55,207 bases of DNA from the IMG/VR virus record IMGVR_UViG_3300006080_000002, positions 1 through 55,207 of that record; one strand, given 5' to 3'. The position numbers and the translations under genes were made by a program. This document shows, in pieces, positions 1 to 9,126 of the stretch. Numbering within the stretch: the stretch's first letter is position 1; every line of letters starts with the position of its first letter. A model generated the notes under the pieces. The model was given only the letters and a program-made list of their open reading frames with translations, did not search any database and was not told the DNA's origin. Source of the stretch: a virus.

Positions 1-99
1 TATGCCCATGAATGGGTGCCAGCACGCAATCTTAACCTTCTGGCGCGGGCTGTTGCTATTGCAGAAGCTGAAAACTTTAGTGTTATCGCGCTCGGCAAT
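1..99. repeat. Terminal direct repeat, copy 1 (circular-assembly overlap)
   Basis: Bases 1-99 are identical to 55109-55207. The repeat lies inside one open reading frame that stays in frame when the copies are merged. It therefore looks like the overlap left by assembling a circular or circularly permuted genome, not a physical terminal repeat of the virion DNA. Confidence 0.9.
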
Positions 100-420
100 A
101 ACCTCGAAGAATCGGGGGCTTACCCGGACAACGAACCGGAGTTCATTAACCGCTTTAACAAGATGTTAAATTTTGCTGTCGGTGATGGCAAAAACATCCG
201 AATCGAAATGCCGGTCGGCAACCTTATGAAGCATGAGATTGTCGCAGAAGGGCATAAACTGGGGGCACCGATGCACCTTACCTGGAGCTGCTACCGCAAC
301 GGCGATAAACACTGTGGTCACTGCGGCCCGTGCTTTATGCGCAAAACAGCTTTCGAAATTAACAGAATCAAGGATCCAATTTCCTATGAAAACAATTCAG
401 TTGACACTCAAGAAAGTTAA
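1..420 (+). CDS. gat-queC: Gat-QueC, C-terminal part (continues from 54170-55108)
   Basis: This is the 3' part of the fused amidotransferase/preQ0 synthase gene that starts at 54170. Base 1 is the first base of codon 314, and the joined protein is 452 aa. This part holds the end of the QueC domain, with four cysteines spaced as in the QueC zinc site (full-length C410, C418, C421, C424, in [16 protein letters not shown]). The 5' truncation comes only from where the circular sequence was opened. The last 35 bases overlap the next small gene, so the two are probably translationally coupled. The role of the whole protein is given at 54170. Confidence 0.93.
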   Translation, partial: YAHEWVPARNLNLLARAVAIAEAENFSVIALGNNLEESGAYPDNEPEFINRFNKMLNFAVGDGKNIRIEMPVGNLMKHEIVAEGHKLGAPMHLTWSCYRNGDKHCGHCGPCFMRKTAFEINRIKDPISYENNSVDTQES

Positions 421-559
421 GGACACCAAAGGGACGTTCGTGTTTGGGGATGATAACCCTGACGCACCGATACCATCAGTGTACATCAAGAAATCAGCAT
501 TCCCTGAAGGCTGCCCGCAAACCCTTAAAGTAACTCTGGAAGCTGGAGAAAACGAATGA
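386..559 (+). CDS. Small protein of unknown function in the deazaguanine operon
   Basis: This 57-aa protein starts with ATG inside the end of gat-queC (35-base overlap, different frame) and ends with an ATGA overlap onto queD. It is therefore embedded in the modification operon. It begins [17 protein letters not shown] and contains [15 protein letters not shown] see no cysteine pair, membrane segment or enzyme motif. Short proteins of this style occur in many tailed phages near replication genes, but I cannot assign a function. Placement between gat-queC and queD suggests, without proving, a link to DNA modification or replication. Confidence 0.75.
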   Translation: MKTIQLTLKKVKDTKGTFVFGDDNPDAPIPSVYIKKSAFPEGCPQTLKVTLEAGENE

Positions 560-1080
560 CAGTTATTACAGCAACTCGCTACCATGATTTCAGCGCCGGG
601 CACCGTGTTGTCGGCCATGAAAGCAAATGCCGCCATCTGCACGGGCACAACTACCGGGTTCACTTTTTCTGCAAAGCAACGGTACCGGATTTTTCACAGG
701 ACGTCGTTGAAATAACGCATTCCTTTGTTGGCCTGGATAATATTGGCCGCGTTATTGACTTTTCCGTAATCAAGGAACGGTTGTGCATGTGGCTCGAAAA
801 CAACTGGGATCACAAGTTTCTGCATTGGCAAAACGACCCAGTGATCGGACACTTGGAAAATCTTATTACCGATCGCCCGGATAAAGACTCCGGTGAGTGC
901 GAAGAAGAGATTTTCTTTATGCAATCCGTTGTACCATTGTCATTCAACCCAACCGCTGAAAATATGGCAGTTTACCTAGGAACTGTCATTGGCCCTAAAC
1001 AGCTCGAAGGTACTGGTGTGACGCTGTGTAAAGTTATTGTTGAAGAAACTGCTAAATGTTCTGCAAGCTGGGAGCTGTAA
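556..1080 (+). CDS. queD: QueD, 6-carboxytetrahydropterin synthase
   Basis: This 174-aa member of the 6-pyruvoyl-tetrahydropterin synthase family should convert 7,8-dihydroneopterin triphosphate to 6-carboxytetrahydropterin, the second step of preQ0 synthesis. The zinc ligands H16, H29 and H31 (in SAGHR and HLHGHNY) and the catalytic cysteine C25 are all present. At 174 aa it is longer than the typical bacterial enzyme of about 120 aa; the extra segment lies around residues 45-120. The start overlaps the upstream stop (ATGA) and folE follows directly after the stop codon. The full set of catalytic residues argues for an active enzyme that raises preQ0 supply during infection. Confidence 0.93.
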   Translation: MTVITATRYHDFSAGHRVVGHESKCRHLHGHNYRVHFFCKATVPDFSQDVVEITHSFVGLDNIGRVIDFSVIKERLCMWLENNWDHKFLHWQNDPVIGHLENLITDRPDKDSGECEEEIFFMQSVVPLSFNPTAENMAVYLGTVIGPKQLEGTGVTLCKVIVEETAKCSASWEL

Positions 1081-1668
1081 ATGAACGAGAAACTGATCGA
1101 ATTAGCGATGACGCAAATTCTGCACAACATTGAACCAAACCCAAACCCGAACGGCTTATTGCGTGAAGGTTTGCGTAAGACACCTCAGCGCGTTGCTAAA
1201 GCCATGACTGAATGGTTTGGCGGTGTTGGCGCGGACATTCCAAAGCTGTTAACCACATTTGAGGACGGAGCTGAAAATGCCGATGAAATGGTTGCTGTCT
1301 GCAACATCCCATTCTACAGCAAATGCGAACACCACCTCGCGGATATTATTGGCGTTGCCACTGTTGCCTATATTCCTAACGGTCGCATTGTTGGTCTGTC
1401 GAAGTTAAACCGCGTTGTGGACGCATTTGCCCGCCGCCCACAGGTGCAGGAGCGTATGACAAACGACATCGCAAACGCACTTATGGAACACCTGCGGCCT
1501 CTTGGCGTTGGCGTGCGTATTGCGGCCCGGCATATGTGCATGGAAAGCCGTGGTGTTAAGCAGCGCGGCCAGTTCACTATTACAACGGCAATCCGTGGGG
1601 CTATGAAAGACGAACCGGAAACCCGTGCCGAGTTCATGGCGTTGCCATTGGATACCGTAAACCTTTAA
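1081..1668 (+). CDS. folE: FolE, GTP cyclohydrolase I
   Basis: This 195-aa type I GTP cyclohydrolase should turn GTP into dihydroneopterin triphosphate and formate, the entry step to preQ0. The zinc ligands are visible as C82 and H85 (KCEHH) and C153 (RHMCMESRGV), and the QRGQF segment near residue 165 fits the family. The length is usual for the family. It abuts queD and is followed by a GC-rich hairpin (1675-1693), so the queE-to-folE unit may partly end here before dpdA. Confidence 0.95.
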   Translation: MNEKLIELAMTQILHNIEPNPNPNGLLREGLRKTPQRVAKAMTEWFGGVGADIPKLLTTFEDGAENADEMVAVCNIPFYSKCEHHLADIIGVATVAYIPNGRIVGLSKLNRVVDAFARRPQVQERMTNDIANALMEHLRPLGVGVRIAARHMCMESRGVKQRGQFTITTAIRGAMKDEPETRAEFMALPLDTVNL

Positions 1669-1674
1669 TCCTGC

Positions 1675-1693
1675 CGGGGGCATTGCGCCCCCG
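1675..1693 (+). terminator. Hairpin after folE, possible partial terminator
   Basis: A perfect 7-bp GC stem (CGGGGGC / GCCCCCG) with a 5-base loop is followed by TTTGTGT. The T tract is poor, so it may only attenuate transcription or stabilise the folE 3' end ahead of dpdA. Confidence 0.45.
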
Positions 1694-1708
1694 TTTGTGT
1701 GAGGACTT

Positions 1709-2626
1709 ATGCAGATTTATATTGCGGCTTTGCATACTAACGGATACAAGCATACCCAGCGTTACCAAAACCTCAACGAATTCGAACGCTCAATTGTACA
1801 CCGAGTTCCAAATATTCTCGAATCGTACCACTATATCCACAAGCAGAGTTTTGTCGACGCCATCCGTGAAAGTGGGGATAAAATATTCCTTGACTCCGGG
1901 GCGTTCTCGTCGTACACGCTCGGCAAAGAAATTGATCTTACCCAGTATTGCGACTACATTAAACGCAATATGGATATTATTCGATTTGAAGATGGGGTTA
2001 TGATGGCGTCTGTTTTGGACGGTATCGGCGACGTGGAATTAACCTACAAGAACCAATTGGCAATGGAAGCTCAGGGCGTTCGACCGTTGCCGTGTTTCCA
2101 CGCAGGTGAGGACGAGCGTTACCTGGATTGGTATGTGGCCAACTACGATTATATCACCCTTGGTGGTATGGTGGGGGCGTCAACCGAACAGCTTATGCGC
2201 TGGCTCGATCGTATGTGGGACAGGCATTTGACTGATGGTGCCGGGCGGCCAAAGATTAAGGTTCACGGCTTCGGTATTACATCCATTCCCTTGATGGTTC
2301 GTTATCCTTGGTATAGCTGTGACTCCTCGTCCTGGATCCAGGCCACTTCGTTCGGCTCTGTTGTAACTCCGGACTATGGCCCAATTGACGTATCGTGCAA
2401 ATCCCCGAACCGGCACGTTGCTGGGCAACACGCAACAACAATGAGCGAAGCCGAAAATATAAAGATTCGCCAGATGTTTGCCAGCCAAGGCTTTGACCTT
2501 GACCGGCTTGCTGAAGTTTACGAATCTCGGGCTGCGTACAACCTGTTCGGATACATGGAAATGAATAACTATGTTAATTCCAAAAATCCGGGTTTCTTTA
2601 AAGCTATCGATCAGGAGTTGTTTTAA
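1709..2626 (+). CDS. dpdA: DpdA-type DNA 7-deazaguanine transglycosylase
   Basis: This 305-aa protein resembles phage DpdA, the tRNA-guanine transglycosylase paralogue that exchanges guanine in DNA for a 7-deazaguanine base. The IFLDSGAFSSY segment has the candidate nucleophile D62, in the place of the DSGGF-type segment of TGT. Later segments KVHGFGITS and YSCDSSSW fit the barrel's substrate pocket and second acidic residue. The gene has a good ribosome site (TGAGGACTT) and overlaps the next gene by one base (TAATG). With Gat-QueC upstream, the likely inserted base is the formamidine form, giving dG+. Family assignment is by recognition; sequence specificity cannot be read here. Confidence 0.88.
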   Translation: MQIYIAALHTNGYKHTQRYQNLNEFERSIVHRVPNILESYHYIHKQSFVDAIRESGDKIFLDSGAFSSYTLGKEIDLTQYCDYIKRNMDIIRFEDGVMMASVLDGIGDVELTYKNQLAMEAQGVRPLPCFHAGEDERYLDWYVANYDYITLGGMVGASTEQLMRWLDRMWDRHLTDGAGRPKIKVHGFGITSIPLMVRYPWYSCDSSSWIQATSFGSVVTPDYGPIDVSCKSPNRHVAGQHATTMSEAENIKIRQMFASQGFDLDRLAEVYESRAAYNLFGYMEMNNYVNSKNPGFFKAIDQELF

Positions 2627-3588
2627 TGCTTGACGAACTGAAATTCGTGCAAGGGGCTGTTGCCAAGAAAGAATTCATCCCGGAGCTCACGCACTTTTGT
2701 ATTGAGAACAATACTGTCCGCAGCTTCAACGGTACGCTGGCCCTCTGTAGCCCGATTGACCTTGACATTTCGTGCAAACCAAAAGCGGCCCCGTTTGTTA
2801 AGGCTATCCAGAACTGCAAAGAAACTGTTTCGCTCTCAATGACCCCTGCCGGGCGGTTAAGTATTAAGTCCGGCGGCTTTAAGGCGTTTATCGAATGCGT
2901 AACTGAGGAAACCCCGCACGTTGTCCCTGAAGGTGAGATTCTTGACCTTAACGGGGACGCCTTTATCGAAGCCGTGGCAGCCCTGGAAACCTTTATTGGC
3001 GACGATGCTTCCCGTCCTTGGTCTACAGGCATACTGTTTGAAGGTAACAGTGCCTTTGCGACAAACAACGTCATTGCCGCCGAGTATTGGACGGGGCTGG
3101 GTATTGCCGGGCGGTATAACGTGCCTCGCTCTGCTGTCAAAGAGCTTCTACGCATCAAGCAAGCTCCAACACACATGCAAGTATCTGACAAGTCTATGAC
3201 CTTCCACTTTGAGGACGGACGCTGGATTCGAACTGCGTTGTTCTCGTTCGATGGTTGGCCGGATCTTCGCGGGTTGTTCGACTCCAACAGTGGGCAGAAG
3301 GCAACACCAATCCCGGAAGGTTTTTTCGATGCACTTACGGCAATTAAGCCGTTCCTGGATTCATTTAACCGTGTGTATTTCATTGATGGTTCTTTGTGTA
3401 CCAGCATTGTGGAAGGCGACGGTGCGTCTTACGAGGTCGAAGGGTTGGTGAGTGAAGGTGTGTTTAACCACACCATGCTCGAGCGAATCCGCCCAGTTGT
3501 TAAGTCCATTGATTTTAACGCCGAGGGCCGGGCTTGTATGTTTTATGGGGATAAGTTGCGCGGCGCGATTACAAGGGTGCGGAGTTAA
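2626..3588 (+). CDS. Sliding-clamp-like protein (DNA polymerase III beta-type)
   Basis: This 320-aa protein is best read as a phage beta-clamp homologue. It sits directly before and overlaps the polymerase gene. Its short alternating strand/helix pattern and segments such as VVPEGEILDLNGDAFIEAV and SVRSAVKELL-like stretches fit clamp domains. I see no enzyme motif. The start overlaps the dpdA stop (TAATG) and the end overlaps the polymerase start, so DpdA, clamp and polymerase are coupled. As inference, the clamp could tether the polymerase, and possibly DpdA, to new DNA. A structural comparison would settle the fold. Confidence 0.6.
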   Translation: MLDELKFVQGAVAKKEFIPELTHFCIENNTVRSFNGTLALCSPIDLDISCKPKAAPFVKAIQNCKETVSLSMTPAGRLSIKSGGFKAFIECVTEETPHVVPEGEILDLNGDAFIEAVAALETFIGDDASRPWSTGILFEGNSAFATNNVIAAEYWTGLGIAGRYNVPRSAVKELLRIKQAPTHMQVSDKSMTFHFEDGRWIRTALFSFDGWPDLRGLFDSNSGQKATPIPEGFFDALTAIKPFLDSFNRVYFIDGSLCTSIVEGDGASYEVEGLVSEGVFNHTMLERIRPVVKSIDFNAEGRACMFYGDKLRGAITRVRS

Positions 3589-5723
3589 TGCGGAACGATA
3601 GTGATGGGCTGTTTTGGACAGACACAAACGACAAAATTGAAACAAGAAAAACCAAGCTTCTCGACAAAGGTTACGTTGAAGTTATGCCGGGCTTTTGGGC
3701 AGAGGCTTACCGGGTAGCCAAAGGCGACTACCGGCAGCACGTTTTGACGTTCGACAAGGCTTATGACCTTGTTAAGAACCAAGCCGAAAAGCGGACGCCG
3801 CCGGAGCCAGTGTGGTTAGAACCAACATACCTTCCAGGGCTGCAAGAGGCTCTGGAATTTAACGTTGACTTATTTACAGACGACGAGCTGGTTGAAGCAA
3901 GCTTCGACTGGATGTATGGTAAGAAGCACGAGCTGTCATTCGATATTGAGTGTTATGCCAACTATTTTCTGGTTGCATTTAAGTCGGTTACACTGGGTAA
4001 GGTTGTCTACTTTGAAATGGGGCAAGGACAATCATTAAACCTGCCGAAGCTGCGTTGGGTGCTTGACAACTTCCTTATCATTGGGTTCAACAGCAACGGG
4101 TACGACGTGCCAATGCTGCGCATTGCCTTTGCCGGGGCCAACACTGTGCAACTGAAAGTTGCAACAGCGTCCATAATCGAAGAGAGCATCAGACCCGGTG
4201 ATGTCGTGCGCCAATTTAAGGGCGTGAAGTTAGAGCTTGACCATGTTGACCTAATGGAAGTTGCCCCTCTGCGGGCAAGCCTGAAGATTTATGGCGGGCG
4301 GCTTAATTCTCGAAAGATGCAGGATTTGCCGTTTGCGCCAAACACAATCTTAAGCCCTGAGCAGATTGCTATTGTGCGCCTGTACTGTATCAACGACTTA
4401 GATACAACAATTGATCTCCGCAACGAGTTACGCAAGGAACTGGACTTGCGGGTAACCATGAGTAACGAATATGGGCTGGACTTGCGCTCCAAATCTGATG
4501 CACAAATTGCCGAAGCCGTTATTCGCAGTGAAATTGAAGCAATTAACCACACAAGACTTCATAGCCAGCACATTGAAGAAGGTACACGCTTCCGTTACCG
4601 GCCACCTGAGTATTTTAAGTATTTCCAGTCGCCTGAAATGCAAGGTGTTGTTGCGAGCATTACTAACCATGAATTCACTGTAGGCGAAAAAGGTAAGATT
4701 GGACTGCCTGAATTCATTAAGGCTATGCGAATAAACATTGGCAACAGCACGTATAAGATGGGTATCGGTGGTCTGCATAGTAGTGAAAAGAAAGCGGCCC
4801 ACTACAGCAGTGCAACTCACTTTTTAGTTGACCGCGATGTTACATCCTATTACCCGTTTATTATCTTAACCCTTGGCCTGTACCCGGAAAACCTTGGCCC
4901 GGTGTTCCTCACTATTTATCGCAGCATTGTTGAGCGCCGTATTGGGGCGAAAGTTGCTAAAATTAAATCTGTCGCGGAGACCCTGAAGATTGTTATTAAC
5001 GGTTCCTTCGGTAAGCTTGGGCAAGCCGGTTCAGTGTTGTACTCACCAAGCCTTTTAATCCAGGTAACAATCACCGGGCAGTTAGCCCTGCTGCTGCTTA
5101 TCGAGCAGCTTGAGCTTGCTGGGATACCTGTGGTCAGTGCTAATACCGACGGTGTTGTAATTAAGTGCCCGCGCGATAAAGAACACATTATGGATCAGAT
5201 TGTTGCTTGGTGGGAACAGGTCACACAATTTGAAACCGAGGCAACCTATTACAAGGCATTGTTCAGCCGCGACGTAAACAACTATTTGGCGGTGGTTGAA
5301 CCTAGCACATTGTCCGAAGGTGACGACCGGGTTAAAACCAAAGGCATTTTCAGCGACCCCGGCTTGAAGAAAAACCCGCAGAACTTTATTTGTGTTGAGG
5401 CTGTGATAAACCTTATTTGTGATAACATACCAATTGAGAAAACAATTCGTGAGTGCCGTGATATTAGCAAGTTCTTAAACGTGCGAACTGTTAAAGGCGG
5501 TGCGGTACGTGATGGCGTGTTCCTGGGTAAGGCGATTCGCTGGTACTACGCTGAAAACTATGGCGGTGAGATTGTGTATGCACTGACCGGGAATAAAGTG
5601 CCGAAGTCCGAAGGCGCCAAGCCAATTATGGAACTCAGCCCGGAGTTTCCAAACGATATTGATTATGCTTGGTATATTCGGGAAGCTGAAAAGCTTATGG
5701 TGAAGATTGGGGCTTACGGTTAA
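3588..5723 (+). CDS. DNA polymerase, family B, with 3'-5' exonuclease domain
   Basis: This is a 711-aa replicative polymerase. The exonuclease motifs are Exo I D119/E121 (SFDIEC), Exo II FNSNGYD ending at D173, and Exo III YCINDLD from Y266. The palm has motif A at D417 (RDVTSYYP), motif B at K467 with N471-GSFG (KIVINGSFG) and motif C at NTDG with D521. Motif C departs from the usual YGDTDS. At 711 aa it is compact. It is the last gene of the rightward arm, downstream of the clamp-like gene, and its stop lies within a hairpin (5709-5728). Confidence 0.93.
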   Translation: MRNDSDGLFWTDTNDKIETRKTKLLDKGYVEVMPGFWAEAYRVAKGDYRQHVLTFDKAYDLVKNQAEKRTPPEPVWLEPTYLPGLQEALEFNVDLFTDDELVEASFDWMYGKKHELSFDIECYANYFLVAFKSVTLGKVVYFEMGQGQSLNLPKLRWVLDNFLIIGFNSNGYDVPMLRIAFAGANTVQLKVATASIIEESIRPGDVVRQFKGVKLELDHVDLMEVAPLRASLKIYGGRLNSRKMQDLPFAPNTILSPEQIAIVRLYCINDLDTTIDLRNELRKELDLRVTMSNEYGLDLRSKSDAQIAEAVIRSEIEAINHTRLHSQHIEEGTRFRYRPPEYFKYFQSPEMQGVVASITNHEFTVGEKGKIGLPEFIKAMRINIGNSTYKMGIGGLHSSEKKAAHYSSATHFLVDRDVTSYYPFIILTLGLYPENLGPVFLTIYRSIVERRIGAKVAKIKSVAETLKIVINGSFGKLGQAGSVLYSPSLLIQVTITGQLALLLLIEQLELAGIPVVSANTDGVVIKCPRDKEHIMDQIVAWWEQVTQFETEATYYKALFSRDVNNYLAVVEPSTLSEGDDRVKTKGIFSDPGLKKNPQNFICVEAVINLICDNIPIEKTIRECRDISKFLNVRTVKGGAVRDGVFLGKAIRWYYAENYGGEIVYALTGNKVPKSEGAKPIMELSPEFPNDIDYAWYIREAEKLMVKIGAYG

Positions 5724-5728
5724 GCCCC
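5709..5728 (+). terminator. Hairpin at polymerase stop codon
   Basis: An inverted repeat GGGGCTT / AAGCCCC spans the polymerase stop codon. There is no T tract after it on the + strand, so it is at best a weak terminator or an mRNA-end stabiliser at the convergent junction. Confidence 0.4.
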
Positions 5729-5784
5729 TGTAACGCCCGGCACGCGGTGCAGCCGGTTAGGCGCGGTAAAGCTATTGCCGGGCA

Positions 5785-5806
5785 TAAAAAAGCCCCAGTA
5801 CGGGGC
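5785..5806 (-). terminator. Terminator of the leftward structural arm
   Basis: Read on the - strand, the GCCCC / GGGGC stem with a short loop (GCCCCGTACTGGGGC) is followed by six T. It lies just after the stop of the last leftward gene (5828) and faces the convergent polymerase gene. Confidence 0.8.
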
Positions 5807-5827
5807 AAAGAATTGGTATGCGCAGGC

Positions 5828-6886
5828 TTACGGCTGCCGCAACCCGCGTATTTTTACAAAACTCACTTGGTTGACAGTAGTTGCGGGGTCTTTATGCGAA
5901 AATATCTGCGCTGTGCTCCCTGCCGTGTTTACCGTCATAAAGTACCCACCGGGCTGATTGGTTTCTACCAACGCCCTGCGCCCCGGCTTATGCTGGTTAG
6001 TAAACTCGATGCCTTCGAAAGTTAAAACCGCGTCAGGGTCGGTGGCAGGATTGCTCGGTTTACAAGTGACTTCTAATTTTTGAATTACACCTGCGGCAAA
6101 TTGCTGTATGCTGAACTCGTTTGCCCAGTAAAAATTCGCTACTAAACCGCTGACGTATGTTGTCCACTGGCTAACAGTATCCAACGGGCGATTCTCAAAT
6201 GGCTTCGTCAATGCCTGTGCAAAGGTTGGCAACCCCAGATCCGGAATGGCTGGGTATCCCGCAGGAGGAACCGCATCGAATTTTAAATTGAACGCGGTGT
6301 TGTTATTTCCTTTCACATGAACAGCAACAGACTTCATATCCAAGCATTGGTCATTAAGCGGGTATTGTGAACCACCTTGGTCAATATACAGAACCCCATT
6401 AACTCGGCGAAGCAACAACGCCGGGTCGGTAACGTAGAGGTTTATCGGCCAATTAGGGGCACCGTTTTTCCGGGACATAACTGGTACAACGCGCCATTTA
6501 CTGTTCTGCCAAATAATTCGGAAAGCACCAAAACCTGCATCCGTTTGGCTGGATGGGTTAACGATGCGGTTTTGGCTGAACGCAACTGTAAAGTCAACAA
6601 CAGTTGAATAAGTAATGTCCCAAGTAATTAACGTGCTGAAATCGCCGTCCAGGGAGCCGTCCAGCTCGTAGCGGGCACCAGTTGCCCCGCTACTTTGCGC
6701 AGCTATGTTGATTTCAAGCGGTGTTGGCTGCTCTACTTGCAGGGTTGCTGAAGTATCTGCTATCTCGTTTGTAAACGTTTTAGCAATCTTAAACAACCCA
6801 AGATCGGCTGAAGGAGCACCGCCGCCGGAGTTAAGTTTTGTCCGTACAGCAGAGCTCAGCGCAGTCTCTTCAATAAGGTTAGCCAT
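5828..6886 (-). CDS. Putative virion protein, last gene of the tail cluster
   Basis: This 352-aa protein shows no named domain I can recognise. It is rich in S, T, N and G, as beta-rich virion proteins are, and the N-terminal MANLIEETALSSAVRTKLN is typical of the start of fibre-associated proteins. It has a strong ribosome site (CCGGAGGAACC) and overlaps the end of the tail-fibre chaperone gene by 8 bases. Position at the end of the fibre cluster suggests a tail tip, receptor-binding or decoration role. That is inference from position only. Confidence 0.7.
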   Translation of the reverse strand: MANLIEETALSSAVRTKLNSGGGAPSADLGLFKIAKTFTNEIADTSATLQVEQPTPLEINIAAQSSGATGARYELDGSLDGDFSTLITWDITYSTVVDFTVAFSQNRIVNPSSQTDAGFGAFRIIWQNSKWRVVPVMSRKNGAPNWPINLYVTDPALLLRRVNGVLYIDQGGSQYPLNDQCLDMKSVAVHVKGNNNTAFNLKFDAVPPAGYPAIPDLGLPTFAQALTKPFENRPLDTVSQWTTYVSGLVANFYWANEFSIQQFAAGVIQKLEVTCKPSNPATDPDAVLTFEGIEFTNQHKPGRRALVETNQPGGYFMTVNTAGSTAQIFSHKDPATTVNQVSFVKIRGLRQP

Positions 6887-7313
6887 TTGGTTCCTCCGGC
6901 CACTGGATGCTCAGCGGATACCCTGCCTGTGTGGTAATATCTGCAAGCGCGTGAAAATAAGTGTCAAGGCTTTCCGTTGTTTCAGTTGGTGTTAAACCGA
7001 GGCGGATTTCACGCTGGTTGCGTGTGATGCGCCACTCGTGCTTCCGGAATAAGCTGTCCCGTGTATTATGGGCAAGCTCGTCAGCCTTGGCTTCCTCAGC
7101 TGCGGCAATCTGCGCCGTTAAATCGGCTGGCACGGAAGCTACACCGTGCTCGTCGATAACCACAGTGCCAACACCAATCACTGCCGCAATTTCATCTTTA
7201 CGGGCAGCGTCCGTAAACACCGCGTTTTCAGGCAAGGTTTCAGGAATTGGGAATTCCTGATAACCCTGAATCACTTTAGTGTCTTTATCGAACCATACAA
7301 GAACGTTTTGCAT
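6879..7313 (-). CDS. Tail fibre assembly chaperone-like protein
   Basis: This 144-aa protein ends with a pattern known from phage tail/fibre assembly chaperones: RDSLFRKHEWRITRNQ, then LDTYFHALADITTQAG and a final YPLSIQWPEEP. The N-terminal half is acidic and variable, with a DLTAQIAAAEEAKADEL helix. It lies just downstream of the large repeat-bearing fibre gene, as such chaperones usually do, and probably helps that fibre fold and trimerise. Confidence 0.75.
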   Translation of the reverse strand: MQNVLVWFDKDTKVIQGYQEFPIPETLPENAVFTDAARKDEIAAVIGVGTVVIDEHGVASVPADLTAQIAAAEEAKADELAHNTRDSLFRKHEWRITRNQREIRLGLTPTETTESLDTYFHALADITTQAGYPLSIQWPEEPNG

Positions 7314-7314
7314 T

Positions 7315-9126
7315 TTATCCTACCTTATAGATTGTTGCGATTTGTGTAGCACTTGGTGTTGAACCGGCGTACCCCCAAGCTTGGCCGTTGTAAATGCGAA
7401 CGCCTACTTTCGAGACGGGTTCGTAAGTCGAACCACCATATGGGTTATCCGGGTTGCACCAACAACTAAGAAAAACAAAATTGTTGCTTCCGCTGGAAAG
7501 GGCAACGCGAAACACGTAGAAGCCCGATGTGGCGCCAACAGGGAATGGGGCACTTACCGCCAAACCGCCCCAAACCTGTGTTAGCTTCTCCGGGTCGAAA
7601 GCGGCAGCACCCGCACCACGAGCATCCGAAATCTTTGTCCAAGGCCCGAAGCTGTTAACCCAAGTGCGAGCCCAGCGCTCGCCTGTTGGTGGCGCGAGTT
7701 CCATTGGGTAGGTTAATACCTCCGCAATTTGCACAAGAGAAGTATCTGCCGACTCCGGTGCTAAATACCATTCTGACGTGTAACGAACAGGTTTTCCGTC
7801 AAGATCCGTGCCCGGAGCGGAGATGGCGTCAACTACCCCTTTCACATCGGTGTTTATTTGCGAGGTGATATCGCTGATCGAGCTGACCGAGTCGTATTTT
7901 TCGACACGTTTGTAAATACTTGCCGGGTTAACATCACGGAACCATTGGACGGCCAGAACGTCGCCGTCGTTGGCACCGGGCATATCAACTGACGTAATTT
8001 TCCCATTACCGTCGAGAAGTGTTGTGTATTCGGTTTGCACAACCCAATTGAGGTAGACTGTTACAATGTCTGCCGGGTCGTCTAAGCGAACACCCGTGGA
8101 ACCGCCGACAAGCGTTATGGTTTTCCAACCGCTTTCCGTAATGCCCTGCGGGCTAAGATCGAACGAAACCCAACCGCCATTCTTGCTTGCGTACAGCTTG
8201 TTATCCGAAGGGGCGTGCGTGAATGGGACAATCTCTTGTAAAGCACCGTTCAGAATGCCATAAAGCTTGTTATCACCTAAAGAGGGTGGAAACGGTGCAA
8301 ATTCTGTCCATTGGCCGTCTCTACTCGCGTAGAACTTACCGTCAGCGCTTGCATGACTAAATGGCGTGAATTCAACTAAAACACCGTCTCGGATCACATA
8401 AAGCTTCCCGTCCCCTTTGGACGGCGGGAACGGTTCAAATTCAGCCCACTGGCCATTCTTGCTGGCGTAAAACTTATCGGTGGTTCCTTGAGCATGGGCG
8501 AACGGCGTGAATAATTCCAGACCGCCGTTCTTAACCACGTAAAGCTTATTGTCTGAAGGGGAATCTGGGAATGGTTTAAATTCAGTCCATTGGCCATCTT
8601 TGCTTGCGTAGAACTTACCATCGGACGCCGCGTGTGTGAATGGGTTAAATTCCAGCAGTTTACCATTCTTGATAATGTACAGCTTATCATCGTTTGGCAT
8701 GTTACCCAAGCCACCACTGTCTTCCCATTCACCCCAAGTGCCTTGAGAGTGAATGCGGTGGCGCTTTAATGGCGCATCCAACAACGAAACTTCAATTCGA
8801 ACAAACCCGTTTGCATTACGAACGTCACAATGCACTTTTTCATCCAAGGCACCAAACGGGTTAACATCAAAGTCCGTGCAATTTGCGATGTAATAACCGC
8901 TTGGGGTTGTGGTAAGGTTTGGGTTCGCTAAGGTGACATCCGCATCCGTTTTACCAGCACCAAATGCACCAACTTCCATAACGTTCCCGGCCTGTACGCC
9001 AACATACCGGGAAGCCGCGTGCGAAGGTGTGGTGAAGTTATCGTTAATAGTTTTTGCAGCACTGCGCAGCGGATCGCCTGTGTTATCGTCTGGCTGTGCC
9101 CCACGGTTAATTTGTTGAATTGCCAT
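7315..9126 (-). CDS. Tail fibre protein with eight short internal repeats
   Basis: This 603-aa virion fibre has an N-terminal attachment region with GDPLRSAAKTINDNF, a phrase common at the start of phage fibres. Residues about 145-328 then form eight half-units of about 22 aa that alternate between LYVVKNGGLELFTPFAHA-like and KFYASKDGQWTEFAPFP-like forms. A beta-rich C-terminal domain follows. The end, ATQIATIYKVG, matches the end of the neighbouring fibre. The start overlaps that gene's stop (TAATG). Most likely it is the host-contact fibre; the receptor cannot be inferred. Confidence 0.82.
   Translation of the reverse strand: MAIQQINRGAQPDDNTGDPLRSAAKTINDNFTTPSHAASRYVGVQAGNVMEVGAFGAGKTDADVTLANPNLTTTPSGYYIANCTDFDVNPFGALDEKVHCDVRNANGFVRIEVSLLDAPLKRHRIHSQGTWGEWEDSGGLGNMPNDDKLYIIKNGKLLEFNPFTHAASDGKFYASKDGQWTEFKPFPDSPSDNKLYVVKNGGLELFTPFAHAQGTTDKFYASKNGQWAEFEPFPPSKGDGKLYVIRDGVLVEFTPFSHASADGKFYASRDGQWTEFAPFPPSLGDNKLYGILNGALQEIVPFTHAPSDNKLYASKNGGWVSFDLSPQGITESGWKTITLVGGSTGVRLDDPADIVTVYLNWVVQTEYTTLLDGNGKITSVDMPGANDGDVLAVQWFRDVNPASIYKRVEKYDSVSSISDITSQINTDVKGVVDAISAPGTDLDGKPVRYTSEWYLAPESADTSLVQIAEVLTYPMELAPPTGERWARTWVNSFGPWTKISDARGAGAAAFDPEKLTQVWGGLAVSAPFPVGATSGFYVFRVALSSGSNNFVFLSCWCNPDNPYGGSTYEPVSKVGVRIYNGQAWGYAGSTPSATQIATIYKVG
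8143..8694 (-). repeat. Coding repeats within tail fibre gene
   Basis: Eight tandem half-units of about 66 bases encode alternating D(N/G)KLY...NG...F.PF.HA and DGKFYAS.DGQW.EF.PFP segments, making four long units of about 45 aa. The DNA copies have diverged, so this is an old protein repeat and not a simple tandem array. Confidence 0.85.
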
